NCBI GenBank assembly: GCA_021018815.1
Contig: JAITYX010000009.1
Span: 10,294,501 to 10,358,500 of the forward strand
Direction of reading: 5' to 3'
Length of the DNA: 64,000 bases
DNA from: Talinum fruticosum
Taxonomy: Eukaryota > Streptophyta > Magnoliopsida > Caryophyllales > Talinaceae
Numbering within the stretch: the first letter of the stretch is position 1; each line of letters opens with the position of its first letter. Made by a program: the position numbers and the translations under genes. Of this stretch, positions 1 to 13,035 are shown piece after piece. Under the pieces are notes generated by a model. That model saw only the letters and a list, made by a program, of their open reading frames with translations, made no database searches and had not been told where the DNA came from.

Positions 1-372
1 GAGCACCGGTCCGAGGGCAGGCCGCGATTTATCTTCTTCAATTTCTCGGTTCTTCAATTGAAAGTTTAGTTTAGTTTTTAGTTTCTAAATTTTCATTTTA
101 GGTTTTGATTTCCGTTGTGTAATCTGATTTCGTTTGAAAAAGTCGAGTAATAAGTTTGGTGATGAGTTCGAATTTGGGTTGTAATTCTCCGGAACTTGCA
201 TCCGCGAATTTGCGAAATTGCCGCTTAATTTTCCTCTCTTCGGATTTGGATATGTGCATGGTTGGGTATAAATTTTAAACTTTGTTATAGTTTTCAATTT
301 TGGTCCTCCCTCACTTCCCTCTCCCTCTCAACCCCCTTTTGCCTCCGAAACGCCTCTTTCTCTCTAGAACCG

Positions 373-482
373 AAACCCTAGCTATCTCTCCTTGTTCTTC
401 ATGCCTCTATCTCTCTCCTCACGCTGCTTCCTCTGCTCTCATCTCCTTCTTCCATTCTCGCCCTTCTAAGCCGAAACCCTAA
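373..482 (+). promoter_or_regulatory. Telobox pair within a satellite unit (first of many)
   Basis: AAACCCTAG at 373-381 and AAACCCTAA at 474-482 match the plant telobox core AAACCCTA. The same two positions recur in each full unit about 100 bp apart, embedded in pyrimidine-rich sequence. By eye about 28 units keep the first core and about 26 keep the second; the others carry one or two substitutions such as AAACCTTAG. In Arabidopsis this motif is bound by TRB proteins and is common upstream of ribosomal protein genes. Whether it is bound here is unknown. Confidence 0.7.
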
Positions 483-699
483 TCCTCTCTTTCGTTCTTC
501 GCCCTTGATTAGGAATCCGAAGCCCACCACTCTCACCTTTCCTCTTACGCCCTTCTTACTACTTTGCGTACTCTCTCTCTCTTCTTGTTATCCTACTAAA
601 CCCAAAGACTCGCCCTCAACCTCGGCACTCGGTCTCTCTCTCACAGTAGCACACATTAACTCCTCTTCAAACGCTATCTACAACCGCGAAGGATCACAA

Positions 700-760
700 G
701 AAGGAGTCCGAAGATGAAGCTATAAAAGGGAAGTGATGAGAAGCAAAGAAGGCAGACGGT
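700..760 (+). promoter_or_regulatory. Conserved 3' block of the unit with a TATA-like motif (example)
   Basis: AAGGAGTCCGAAGATGAAGC is followed by TATAAAAGGGAAGTGATG about 40 bp before the next unit start. This is among the best-conserved stretches of the repeat; TATAAAA is intact in most units. Eroded versions occur, for example, at the ends of units 19 (TATGAAATGG), 22 (TCTGTAAAGG), 25 (GTGAAAGG), 36 (CAATCAAAGG) and 47 (CTACAAAGG). The motif has the form of a core promoter TATA box, but no transcript evidence is available. Confidence 0.45.
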
Positions 761-3700
761 GAGTACTGATCTTAGGGCAAGCCGCGATTTCTCTTCTTCA
801 ATTTCTCAATTCTTCAATTCAAATTTTAGTTTAGTTTTTAGTTTCTAAGTTTTCATTTTAGGTTTTGATTTCCTTTGTGTAATCTAATTTCGTTAGAAAA
901 GTCGAGTAATAAGTTTTGTGATGAGTTCGAATCTGGGTTGTAATTCTGTGGAGTTTCCATCCATGAATTTGAAGCAATTGCCGCTCAATTTTCCTCTCTT
1001 CGGATTTGGTTATGTGCATGGTTGAATATATATTTTAAACTTTGTTATAGTTTTCAATTTTCCTACTCCTTCACTTAGCTTTTCCTCTCGACCCCTTTTG
1101 CCTCCGAAAACGCCTCTTTGTCTTTAGAACCGGAAACCCTAGCTATCTCTCCTTGTTCTTCACGCCTCTATCTTTCTCGTCACGATGCTTCCTCCACTCT
1201 CCTTTCCTTTTTCCATTTGGCCCTTCTAACCAGAAACCCTAATCCTCCCTCTCTCGTTCTTCGCCCTTGGTTAGAAATCCGAAGCCCACCTCTCTCACCT
1301 CTCATCTTCGGTTCCCTCACGGCACCGGAGCACTGTTGCTAGCCCGAGACTCTTGCTACTTTACATATTCTCTCTGTTCTCTCCTTATCCTATCGAACCC
1401 GAAGACTCCCTCTCAACCTTTGGCACTCGGTCTCTCTCTCACGGTACCGGACAACAACTCCTCTTCAACTCTATCTACGATCGGGAAGGAACACAAGAAG
1501 GAGTCCGAAGATGAAGCTATAAAAGGGAAGCGATGCCAAGGAAAGAAGGAAGTCGGCGAGCACCGATCTCGGGGCAAGCCGTGATTTCTCTTCTTCAATT
1601 TCTCAATTCTTCAACTCTTTAATTTAGTTTAGTTTTTAGTTTCTAAATTTTCATTTGAAGTTTTGATTTCCTTGGTGTAATCTGATTTCGTTAGAAAAAG
1701 TCAAGTAATAAGTTTTGTGACGAGTTCGAATCTGGGTTGTAATTCTCTAGAGTTTGCATCCGCGAATTTGAAGAAAATGCCGCTCAATTTTCCTCTCTTG
1801 GGATTTGGTTATGTGCATGGTTGGATATATATTTTAAACTTTGTTATAGTTTTCAATTTTCCTCCTCCCTCACTTAGCTCTCCCTTTCGACCCACTTTTG
1901 CCTCCGAAAACGCCTCTTTGTCTCTAGAACCGGAAACCCTAGCTATCTCTCCTTGTTCTTCACACCTCTATCACTTTCGTCACAATGCTTCCTCCATCTG
2001 TCCTAACCTTCTTCCATTCGGCCCTTCTAACCAAGAAACCCTAATCCTCCCTCTCTAGTTCTTCGCCCTTGGTTAGAAATCCGAAGCCCACTACTCTCAC
2101 CTCTCCTCTTTGGTTCCCTTACGGCATAAGAGCACCTTTGATAGCCCGAGACTCTTGCTACTTGACATACTCTCTCTGTTCTCTCGTTATCCTATCGAAC
2201 CCGAAGACTCCTCTCAACCTCGGCACTAGGTCTCTCTCTCACGGTACCGGACATCAACTCCTCTTCAAACTTTATCTACAATCGGGAAGGAACACAAGAA
2301 GGAGTCCGAAGATGAAGCTATAAAAGGGAAGTGATTCCAAGTAAGAAGGCAGTCGGCGAGCACCGGTCCGAGGGCAAGCCGCGATTTCTCTTCTTTAATT
2401 TATCAATTCTTCAATTCAAAGTTTAGTTTAGTTTTTAGTTTCTAAATTTTCATTTTAAGTTTTGATTTCCTTTGTGTAATCTGATTTCGTTAGAAAAAGT
2501 TGAGTAATAAGTTTTGTGATGAGTTCGAATCTGGGTTGTAATTTTATGGAGTTTACATCCGCGAATTTGAAGAAATTGCCGCTCAATTTTTTCTCTTCGG
2601 ATTTGGTTAGGTGCATGGTTGGTTATATATTTTAAACTTTGTTATAGTTTTCAATTTTCCTCCTCCCTCACGTAGCTCTCCCTCTCAACCCCTTTTGTCT
2701 CCGAAAATGCCTCTCTGTCTCTACAACCGGAAACCCTAGCTATCTCTCCTTGTTCTTCACGCCTCTATCTCTCTCGTCACGATGCTTCCTCCACTCCCTC
2801 TTCTTCTTCCATTTGGCCGTTCTAACCCGAAACCCTAATCCTGCCTCTCTCGTTCTTTGCCCTTGGTTAGGAATACAAACCCCACCACTATCACCTCTCC
2901 TCGTCGGTTCGCTTAAGGCACTCTGGTCTCTCTCTGTTCACTCGTTATCATGCTCATCCCAAAGACTCCCTCAACCTCTCGCACTCGGTCTCTCTCTCAC
3001 GGTACCGCACATCAACTCCTCTTCAAAATCTATTTACAACCGTGAAGGAGCACAAGAAGGAGTTTGAAGATTAAGCTATAAAAAGGAAGTGATGCCAAGG
3101 AAAGAAGGCAGTCGGCGAGCACCTGGCCTCGAGGGCAAGCCGCGATTTCTCTTCTTTAATTTCTCAATTCCTCAATTCAAAGATTAGATTAGTTTTTAGT
3201 TTCTAAATTTTGATTTTAGGTTTTTATTTCCGTTGTGTAATATGATTTCGTTCCAAAAAGTCGAGTAATAAGTTTGGTGATGATTTCGAATTTGGGTTTT
3301 AATTTCGTGTAGTTAATACATGCGAATTTGAAGGAATTGCCGCTCAATTTTCCTCTCTTCGGATTTGGTTATGTGCATGATTGGATATCTATTTTAAACT
3401 TTGTTATAGTTTTCAAGTTTCCTCGTCCCTCACTTACCTCTCCCTCTAGACCCCTTTTGCCTCCGAAACGCCTCTCTCTCTAGAACCGAAACCCTAGCTA
3501 TCTCTCCTTGTTCTTCAAGCTTCCATCTCTCTCGTCACGTTGCTTCCTCCACTCTCCTCTCCTTCTTCCATTTGGCCCTTCTAACCCGAAACCCTATTCC
3601 TCCATCTCTCGTTCTTCGGCATTGGTTAGGAATCCAAAGCCCACCAATCTCACCTCTCATCTTTGGTTCCCTCACGGCACCGGAGCACCTTTGCTAGCCT

Positions 3701-6700
3701 CGAGACTCTTGTTACTTTATGTACTCTCTCTCTCCTCTCATTATGCTAATAAACCCAAAGACTCTCCCTTAACCTCCGGCACTCGGTCTCTCTCACACGG
3801 TACCGGACATCAACTCCTCTTCAAACTCCTAGGAAGGATCACAAGAAGGAGTCCGAAGATGAAGCTATAAAAGGGAAGCAATGGCAAGGAAAGAAGGCGA
3901 TAGCGAGCACCGGTCCGAGGGCAGCCGCGATTTCTCTTCCGCAACTTCTCGGTTCTTCAATTCAAAGTTTAGTTTAGTTTCTAGTTCCTAAATTTTCATT
4001 TTAGGTTTTGATTTCCGTTGTGTAATCTGATTTCGTTTGAAAAAGTCGAGTAATAAGTTTGGTGATGAGTTCGAATTCGGGTTATAATTTTGAGGAGTTT
4101 GCATCTGCGAGTTTGAAGATATTGTCGCTTAATTTTCCACTCTTCGGATTTGGTATGTGCATGGTTGGTTATAAATTTAAACTTTGTCATAATTCTCAAT
4201 TTTGCTCCTACCTCACTTACTTTTCCCTTTCGACTCCCGTTTGCCTCCGAAAGCGCCTCTCTCTATCTAGAACCGAAACCCTAGCTAACTCTCCTTGTTC
4301 GTCATGCCTCTATCTCTCTCCTCACGCCGCTTCCTCCGCTCTTCTCTCCTTCTTGAATTCGGCCCTTCTAACCAAGAAACCTTAATCCTCTCTCTCTCGT
4401 TCTTCGCCCTTAGTTAGGAATCCGAAGCCCACTACTCTCACCTCTCATCTTTGGTTCCCTCACGGCACCGGAGCACCTTTGCTAGCTTGAGACTCTTGTT
4501 ACTTTATGTACTCTCTCTCGCCTTTCGTTATACTATCGAACCCGAAGACTCCCCTCAACCTCTTGCAGTCGGTCTCTCTCTCACGGTACCAGACATCAAC
4601 TCCTCTTCAAACTCTATCTACAACCGGGAAGGATCACAAGAAGGAGTCCGAAGATGAAGCTATAAAAGGGAAGTAATGGCAAGGAAAGAAGGTAGTCGGC
4701 GAGCAACGATCCGAGGCGAGTCGCGATTTCTCTTCTTCAATTTCTCGGTTCTTCAATTCAAAGTTTAGTTTAGTTTCTAGTTTCTAAATTTTTGTTTTAG
4801 GTTTTGATTTTCGTTGTGTAATCTGATTTCATTCGAAAAGTCGAGTAATAAGTTTGGTGATGAGTTTGAATCGGGTTATAATTCGGTGGAGTTTGCTTCC
4901 ACGAATTTGAAGAAATTGTCGCTCAATTTTCCTCTCTTCGGTTTTGGTTATGTGCATGGTTGGGTATAAATTTTAAACTTTGTGATAGTTTTCAATTTTG
5001 CTCCTCCCTAACTTTCATTTCCCTATCAACCCCTTTTGCCTCCAAAGCGCCTCTCTCTAGAACCGAAACCTTAGCTATCTCTTCTTGTTCTTCATGCCTC
5101 TATCTCTCTCCTCACGCTACTTCCTCTGCTCTCTTCTCCTTCTCTAATTCGACTCTTCTAAGCAAGGAACCTTAATCCTCTCTCTCTCTTGTTCTTCGCC
5201 CTTCGTTAGGAATCTAAAGGCCACCACTCTTACCTCTCAACCTCGGTTCCTCACGGCACCGGAGCACCTTTGCTAGCCCGAGACTCTTGCTACTTTACCT
5301 AATCTCTCTTTCCTCTCATTATCCTATTGAACCCGAAGACTCCCCTTAAGCTCGGCACTCGATCTCTCTCTCACGGTACTCGGACATCAAGTCCTCTGCA
5401 AACACTATCTACAACCGGGAAGGATCAAAAGAAAGAGTCCGAAGATGAAGCTATAAAAGGGAAGTGACGGCAAAGAAAGAAGGTAGTCGACGAGCACCGG
5501 TCCGAGGGCAAGCCGCGATTTCTCTTCTTCAATTTCTCACTTCTTCAATTCAAAGTTTAGTTTAGTTTTTAGGTTCTAAATTTTCATTTTAGGTTTTGAT
5601 TTCGTTGTGTAATCTGATTTCGTTCAAAAAGTCGAGTAACAAATTCGATGTTGAGTTTTAATCTCGGTTGTAATTCTCTAGATATTGCATCCGCGAATTT
5701 GAAGGATATTGCTTCGGATTTAGTTATGTGCATGGTTGGATATATATTTTAAACTTTGTTATAGCTTTCAATTTTGCTACTCCCTCACTTATCTCCCTCT
5801 CTCGACCCCCTTTTGCCTCCTAAAAGACCCATGTCTCTCTAGAACCAGAAACCTTAGCTATCTTACCTTATTCTTCACGCCTCTATCTCTCTCCTCACGC
5901 TACTTCCTCCTCTCTCCTCGCCTTCTTCCATTCGGCGCTTTAAACCTAAAAACCCCATTCCTCCATATCTCGTTCTTCGCCCTTGGTTAGGAATCCGAAG
6001 CCCACCACTCTCACCTCTCCTCTTTGGTTCCCTCACGGCACTAGAGTACCTTTGCTAGCCCAAGACTCTTGCTACTTTATGTACTCTGTCTCTCCTCTCG
6101 TTATCTTATCGAACCCGAAGACTCCCCGAACCTCCGGAACTCGGTTTCTCTCTTACGGTACTAGACATCAACTCCTCTTCAAACTCTATCTACAACCGGA
6201 AGGATCGAAGAAGGAGTTGTAAGATGAAGCTATAAAAAGGAAGCGATGGCAAGGAAAGAAGGCAGTCGGCGAGCACCGGTTTGAGGGTAAGCCGCGATTT
6301 CTCTTCTTTAATTTCTCAGTTCTTCAATTCAAAGTTTAGTTTAGTTTTTTGTTTATAAATTTTCATTTTAGGTTTTGATTTCCGTTATGTAATATGATTT
6401 CGTTAGAAAACGTCGAGTAATAAGTTTGGTTTTGAGTTCGAATCTGGTTATAATTCCGTGGAGTTTGCATTCGTGAATTTGAAGAAATTGCCGCTTAATT
6501 TTCCTGTCTTCGAATTTGGTTGTGTGCATGGTTGGCTATAAATTTTAAACTTTGTTATAGTTTTACATTTCGCCCTCCCTCACTTACTCGTCCCACTCGA
6601 CCCCTTTTGCCTCGGAAACGCCTCTCTCTCTAGAACCCGAAACCTCGCTATCTCTCCCGGTTCTTCACGCCTCTATTTCTTTCGTTACGCTGCTTCCTCC

Positions 6701-7063
6701 ACTCTCCTCTCCTTCTTCCATTCGGCCATACTAATCCGTAAACCATATTCCTCCATATCTCGTCCTTCGCCCTTGGTTAGGAATCCGAGGCCCACCACTC
6801 GACCTCTCATCTTTGGTTCCCTCACGGCACCAAAGCACCTTTGCTAGCCCAAGACTATTGCTACTTTATGTACTCTCGCTCTCCTCTCATTATCCTATCG
6901 AACCCGAAGACTCCCCTAAACCTCTAGCACTTGGTCTCTCTTTCACGGTACTCGGACATCAACTCCTCCGCAAACTCTATCCACAACCGGGAAGGATCAC
7001 AAGAAGGAGTCCGATGATGAAGCTATAAAAAGGAAGCGATGGCAAGGAAAGAAGGCGGTCGGC

Positions 7064-7473
7064 GAGCACCTGGCCTCGTGGTAAGCCGCGATTTCACTTC
7101 TTCAATTTCGAGTTCTTCAATTCAAAGTTTCGGTTAGGTTTTAGTTTTTAAATTTTCATTTAGCGCTTCTAACCCGTAAACCCTATTCCTCCATCTCTCG
7201 TTCTTCGGCCTTGGTTAGGAATCTAAAGCCTAGCACTCTCACCTCTCCTCTTTAGTTCCCTCACGGCACCGGAGCACCTTTGCTTGCCCCTCTCTCCTCT
7301 CGTTATCCTATCGAACCCGAAGACTCCCCTCAACCTCGGGCACTCGGTCTCTTTCTCATGGTACTATACATCAACTCCTCTTCAAACTCTATCTACAACC
7401 GGGATGGATCACAAGAAGGAGCCTGAAGATGAAGCTATAAAAGGAAGCGATGGCAAGGAAAAAGGCAGTCCGA
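7064..7473 (+). repeat. Half-length satellite unit (unit 10), two deletions
   Basis: Only 410 bp. The sequence jumps at about 7162 from the TTTTCATTT end of the T-rich tract straight to AGCGCTTCTAACCCG, losing about 358 bp that include the AT-rich block and the first telobox. A second loss of about 28 bp near 7285 removes the GAGACTCTTGCTACTTTACG segment. The flanking units are full length. Confidence 0.9.
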
Positions 7474-8727
7474 GAGCACTGGTCCGAGGGCAAGCCTCTA
7501 TTTCTCTTCTTCAATTTCTTAGTTCTTTAATTCAAAGTTTAGTTTAGTTTTTAGTTTTTCAATTTTCATTTTCGGTTTCGATTTCCGTTGTGTAATATGA
7601 TTTCGTTAGAAAAGGTCGAGTAATAAGTTTGGTTGTGAGTTCCAATCTGGGTTGTAATTCCGTGGAGTTTGCATATGGGAATTTGATGGAATTATCGCTC
7701 AATTTTCCTCTCTTTGGAATTGGTTATGTGCATGGTTGGATATAAATTTTAAACTTTGTTATAGTTTTCAATTTTCCTCCTCCCTCATTTAGCTCTCCCT
7801 CTCGACCCCCTTTAGCCTCCAAAAATGCCTCTCTCTCAAGATCCATAAACCCTAGCTATCTCTCCTTGTTCTTTATGCCTCTATCTCTATCCTCATGCTC
7901 GCTTCCTCCACTCTCCTCTACTTCTTCTATTCGGCCCTTCAAACTAAGAAAACGTAATCCTCCCTCTCTCGTTCTTCGCGTCCGGTTAGGAATCCGAAAC
8001 CAACCACTCTCACCTTTCCTCTTCGGTTCCCTCACGGCACCGGAGCACCTTTGCTAGCTCGAGACTCTTGCTACTTTACGTACTCTCTCTCTCCTCTCGT
8101 TATCCTATCGAACCCAAAGACTCCCCTCAACCTCGGCACTCGATTTCTCTCTCATAGTACTAGACATCAACTCCTCTTCAAACTCTATCTACATCCGGGA
8201 AGGATCAAAAGAAGGAGTCGTAAGATGAAGCTATAAAAGGAAGCGATGGCAAGCAAATAAAGAAGTCGGCGAGCACCGGTTTGAGGGCAAGCCACGATTT
8301 CTCTTCTTCGGTTTCTCAATTCTTCAATTCAATGTTTAGTTTAGTTTTTAGTTTCTAAATTTTCATTTTAGGTTTTGATTTCCATTGAGTAATATGATTT
8401 CATTAGAAAACGTCGAGTAATAAGTTTGGTTATGAGTTCGAATCGGGTTATAAGTCTTAGGAGTTTGCTTCCGCGAATTTGAAGAAATTGCAGACTCAAT
8501 TTTCCTCTCTTCGAATTTGATTATGTGTTTGGTTGGGTATAAATTTTAAACTTTGTTATAGTTTTACATTTTGCTCCTCCTCACATACCACTCCTACTTA
8601 ACCCCTTTTGCCTCCGAAACCGCCTCTCGCTCTAGAACTAGAAACCCTAGCTATCTCTCCTTGTTCTTCACGCCTCTATCTCTCTCCTCACGCTGCTTTC
8701 TCCACTCTCCTCTCCTTCTTCCATTCG

Positions 8728-11700
8728 GCGCTTCTAACCCGTAAACCCTATTCCTCCATCTCTCGTTCTTCACCTTGGTTAGGAATCCGAAGCCCAAGAC
8801 TCTCACCTCTCCTCTTTGGTTCCCTCACGGCACCGGAGCACCTTTGCTAGCTCGAGACTCTTACTACTTTATGTACTCTCTCTCTCCTCTCATTATCCTA
8901 GTGAACCCGAAGACTCAACCTCAACCTCTAGCACCCGGTCTCTTTCTCACGGTATTAGACATCAACTCCTCTTCAAACTCTATCTACAATCGGGAAGGAT
9001 CACAAGAAGGAGTCTTAAGATGAAGCTATAAAAAGGAGGCGATGACAAGGAAAGAAGGCAGTCGGCGAGCACCGGTTTGAGGGCAAGTCGCGATTTCTCT
9101 TCTTCAATTTCTCGCTTCTTCAATTCAAAGTTTAGTTTAGTTTTTAGTTTCTAAATTTTCATTTTAGGTTTTGATTTCCGTTGTGTAATATGATTTCAGT
9201 AGAAAAGATCGAGTAATAAGTTTGGTTATGAGTTCCAATCTGGGTTGTACTTATGTGAAGTTTGCATCCGCGAATTTGATGGAATTGTCGCTCAATTTTC
9301 TTCTCTTTTGAATTGGTTATGTGCATGGTTGGATATAAAATTTAAACTTTGTTATAGTTTTCAATTTTCCTCCCTCTCACTTAGCTCTCCAAGTCGACCC
9401 CCTTTAACCTCCAAAACGCCTCTCTCTCAGATCCATAAACCCCAGACTATCTCTCTATGTTCTTCATGCCTCTATCTCTATCCTCATGCTGCTTCCTCCA
9501 CTCTCCTCTACTTCTTCCATTCGACCCTTCTAACCAAGAAACCTAATCCTCTCTCTCTCGTTCTTCGCCTTTGGTTAGGAATCGAAGCCAACCACTCTCA
9601 ACTTTCCTCTTTGGTTCCCTCACGGCACCGGACCACCTTTGCTAGCCCGAGACTTTTGCTACTTTACCTACTCTATCTCTCCTCTCGTTATCTTATCGAA
9701 CACGAAGACCTCAACCTCGGCACTCGATTTCTCTCTCACGGTACTAGACATCAACTCCTCTTCAAACTCTATCTACAACCGGAAGGATCACAAGAAGAAG
9801 TCGTAAGATGAAGTTATAAAAAGGAAGCGAAGACAAGCAAAGAAGGCAATCAGCGAGCACCTGGTTTGCGGGCAAGCCACGATTTCTCTTGTTCACTTTC
9901 TCGGTTCTTCAATTTAAAGTTTAGTTTAGTTTATAGTTTCTAAATTTTCATTTTAGGTGTTGATTTCCGTTGTGTAATATGATTTCGTTATAAAACGTCG
10001 AGTAATAAGTTTGGTAATGAGTTCAAATCTAGGTTATAAGTCTTTGGAGTTTGCATCCGTGAATTTAAAGAAATTGCCGCTCAATTTTCCCCTCTTCAAA
10101 TTTGATTATGTGTATGGTTGGGTATAAATTTTAAACTTTGTTATAGTTTTACATTTTGCTCCTCCCTCACTTACCTCTCCCACTCGACCCTATTTTGCCT
10201 CCGAAACGCGCTCTCTAGAACCGGAAATCCTAGCTATCTCTCCTTATTCTTCACGCATCTATTTCTCTCATCACGCTGCTTCCTCCACTCTCCTCTCCTT
10301 CTTCCATTCGACCCTTCTAACTCGAAACCCTATTCCTCAATATCTCGTTCTTCGCCCTTGGTTAAGAATCCGAAGCCCACAACTCTCACCTCTCCCTTTG
10401 GTTCCCTCACGGCACTAGAGCACCTTTGCTAGCCCGAGACTCGTGCTACTTTATGTACTTTCTCTCTCCTCTCGTTATCCTATCGAACCCGAAGACTCCC
10501 CAAACCTCCGGCACTCGGTCTCTCTCTCACGGTACTAGACATCAACTCCTCTCGCAAACTCTATCCACAACCGGGAAGGATCACAAGAAGGAGTTTGAAG
10601 ATGAAGATATAAAAACGAAGCGATGCCAAGGAAAGAAGGCGATCGGTGAGCACCGGTCCGAGGGTAAGCCGCGATTTCTCTTTTTCAATTTCGCAGTACT
10701 TCAATTCAAAAGTTATGCTAGTTTTTAGTGTTAAATTTTCATTTTAGGTTTTGATTTCTATTGTATAGTCCGATTTCGTTCAAAAAGCCGAGTAACAAGT
10801 TTCCTGTTGAGTTTAAACCTGGGTTGTAATTCGTGGAGTTTGCATCCGCAAATTTGAAGGAATTGCCGCTCAATTTTCGTCTCTTCAGATTTGGTTATGT
10901 GCATGGTTGGATATATATTTTAAACTTTGTTATAGTTTTCAATTTTTCTCGTCCCTCTCTTACCTTTCCCTCTCGACCCCCTTTTTCCTCTCGAAAACAC
11001 CCCTCTCTAGAACCGAAACCCTAGCTATCTCTCCTTGTTCTTCATGCCTTTATCTCTCTCCTCACGTTGCTTCCTCCACTCTCCTCCCTTTCTTCCATTC
11101 GGCGCTTGTAACCCGTAAACCCTATTCCTCCATCTCTCGTTCTTCGGCCTTGGTTAGGAATCCGAAGCCCAAGACTCTCACCTCTCCTCTTTGGTTCCGT
11201 CACGGCACTCAGAGCACCTTTGGTAGCCCGAGACACTAGCTACTTTATGTACTCTCTCTCTCCTCTCGTTATCCTATCGAACCCGAAGATTCCCCTCAAT
11301 CTCTAGGACTCGGTCTCTTTCTCACGGTACTAGACATCAACTCCTCTTCAAACTCTCTCTACAATCGGGAAGGATCACAAGAAGGAGTCTCGAAGATGAA
11401 GCTATAAAAAGGAAGCGATGACAAGGAAAGAAGGCGATCGGCGAGCATCTGGTTTGAGGGCAAGCCGCGATTTCTCTTCTTCAATTTCTCAGTTCTTGAA
11501 TTCAAAGTTTAGTTTAGTTTTTAGTTTCTAAATTTTCATTTTAGGTTTTGATTTCGTTGTGTACTATGATTTCGTTAGAAAAGGTCGAGTAATAAGTTTG
11601 GTTGTGAGTTCCAATCTGGGTTGTAATTTTGTGGAGTTTGTATCTGCGAATGTGATGGAATTGTCGCTCAATTATCCTCTCGTTTGGAAGTGGTTATGTG

Positions 11701-13035
11701 CATGGTTGGATATAAACTTTAAACTTTGTTATAGTTTTCAATTTTCCTCCTCCCTCACTTAGCTCTCCGTATCAACCACTTTTAGCCTCCACAAATGCCT
11801 CTCTCTCTCTAGATCCATAAACTCCAAATATCTCTCCTTGTTCTTCACGCCTCTATATCTCGTCCTCAGTCGCTTCCTCCACTCTCCTCTCCTACTTCTA
11901 TTCGGCCCATCTAACCAAGAAAACCTAATCCTCCCTCTCTCGTTCTTCGCCTTTGGTTAAAAATCCGAAGCCAACCACTCTCTCCTTTCCTCTTCGGCTC
12001 CCTCACGGCACCAGAGCACCTTTACTAGACCGAGACTCTTGCTACTTTACGTATTATCTTTCTCCTCTCGTTATCGTATCGAACCCGAAGACCTCAACCT
12101 GTGGCACTCGATTTCTCTCTCACGGTACTAGACATCAACTCCTCTTCAAACTCTATCTCGCAATCGGGAAGGATCACAAGAAGGAATCGTAAGATGAAGC
12201 TATAAAAAGGAAGCGATGGTAAGCAAAGAAGGCGATCGGCGAGCTTTGGTTTGAGGGCAAGCCACGATTTCTCTTGTTTATTTTCTCGGTTCTTCAATTT
12301 AAAGTTTAGTTTAGTTTTTAGTTTCTAAATTTTCATTTTAGGTGTTGATTTCCGTTGTGTAATATGATTTCGTTAGAAAACGTCGAGTACTACGTTTGGT
12401 TATGAGTTCGAATCTAGGTTATAAGTCTTTGGAGTTTGCATCCGTGAATTTGAAGAAATTGCCGCTCAATTTTCCTCTCTTCGAATCTGATTATGTGTAT
12501 GGTTGGGTATAAATTTTAAACTTTGTTATAGGTTTACATTTTGCTCCTCCCTCACTTACCTCTCCCACTCGACCCTATTTTGCCTCCGAAACGGCTCTCT
12601 CTCTAGAACCGAAATCCTAGCTATCTCTCCTTGTTCTTCACGCTTCTATTTCTCTCATCACGCTGCTTCCTCCACTCTCCTCTCCTTCTTCCATTCGACC
12701 CTTCTAACCCGTAAACCCTATTCCTCAATATCTCATTCTTCGCCCTTGGTTAAGAATTCGAAGCCCACCACTCTCACCTCTCCTCTTTGGTTCCCTCACG
12801 GCACTAGAGCACCTTTCCTAGCCCGAGACTCGTGCTGCTTTATGTACTTTCTCTCTCCTCTCGTTATCCTATCGAACTCGAAGAGTCCCCCAAACCTCGG
12901 CACTCGGTCTCTCTCTCATGGTACTAGACATCAACTCCTCTGCAAACTCTATCTACAACTCGGGAAGGAGCACAAGAAGGAGTCGTAAGATGAAGTTATA
13001 AAAAGGAAGCGATGGCAAGCACGAAGGCGATCGAC
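8728..13035 (+). repeat. Three-unit higher-order repeat inside the array
   Basis: The stretch 8728-10647 (half of unit 12, units 13 and 14) is repeated at 11101-13035 (half of unit 15, units 16 and 17), a period of about 2.38 kb. Diagnostic shared variants: units 13 and 16 have GAGTTCCAATCTGGG, TTTGATGGAATTGTCGC and AGATCCATAAAC; units 14 and 17 have GGTTATAAGTCTTTGG, GATTATGTGTATGG, GAGACTCGTGCT and TACTTTCTCTCTCC; units 12 and 15 share the GAAGCCCAAGACTCTCACC half. Unit 11 is a further copy of the 13/16 type, and units 18 and 21 of the 14/17 type. Confidence 0.8.

Noticed and set aside
7440..7560. A recurring short frame across unit boundaries (MARKEGSRRAP.. type) after the TATA-like motif.
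   Set aside because: The frame is broken by CCGGTC/CCTGGCCTC length variants in many units, so there is no sign of coding constraint.
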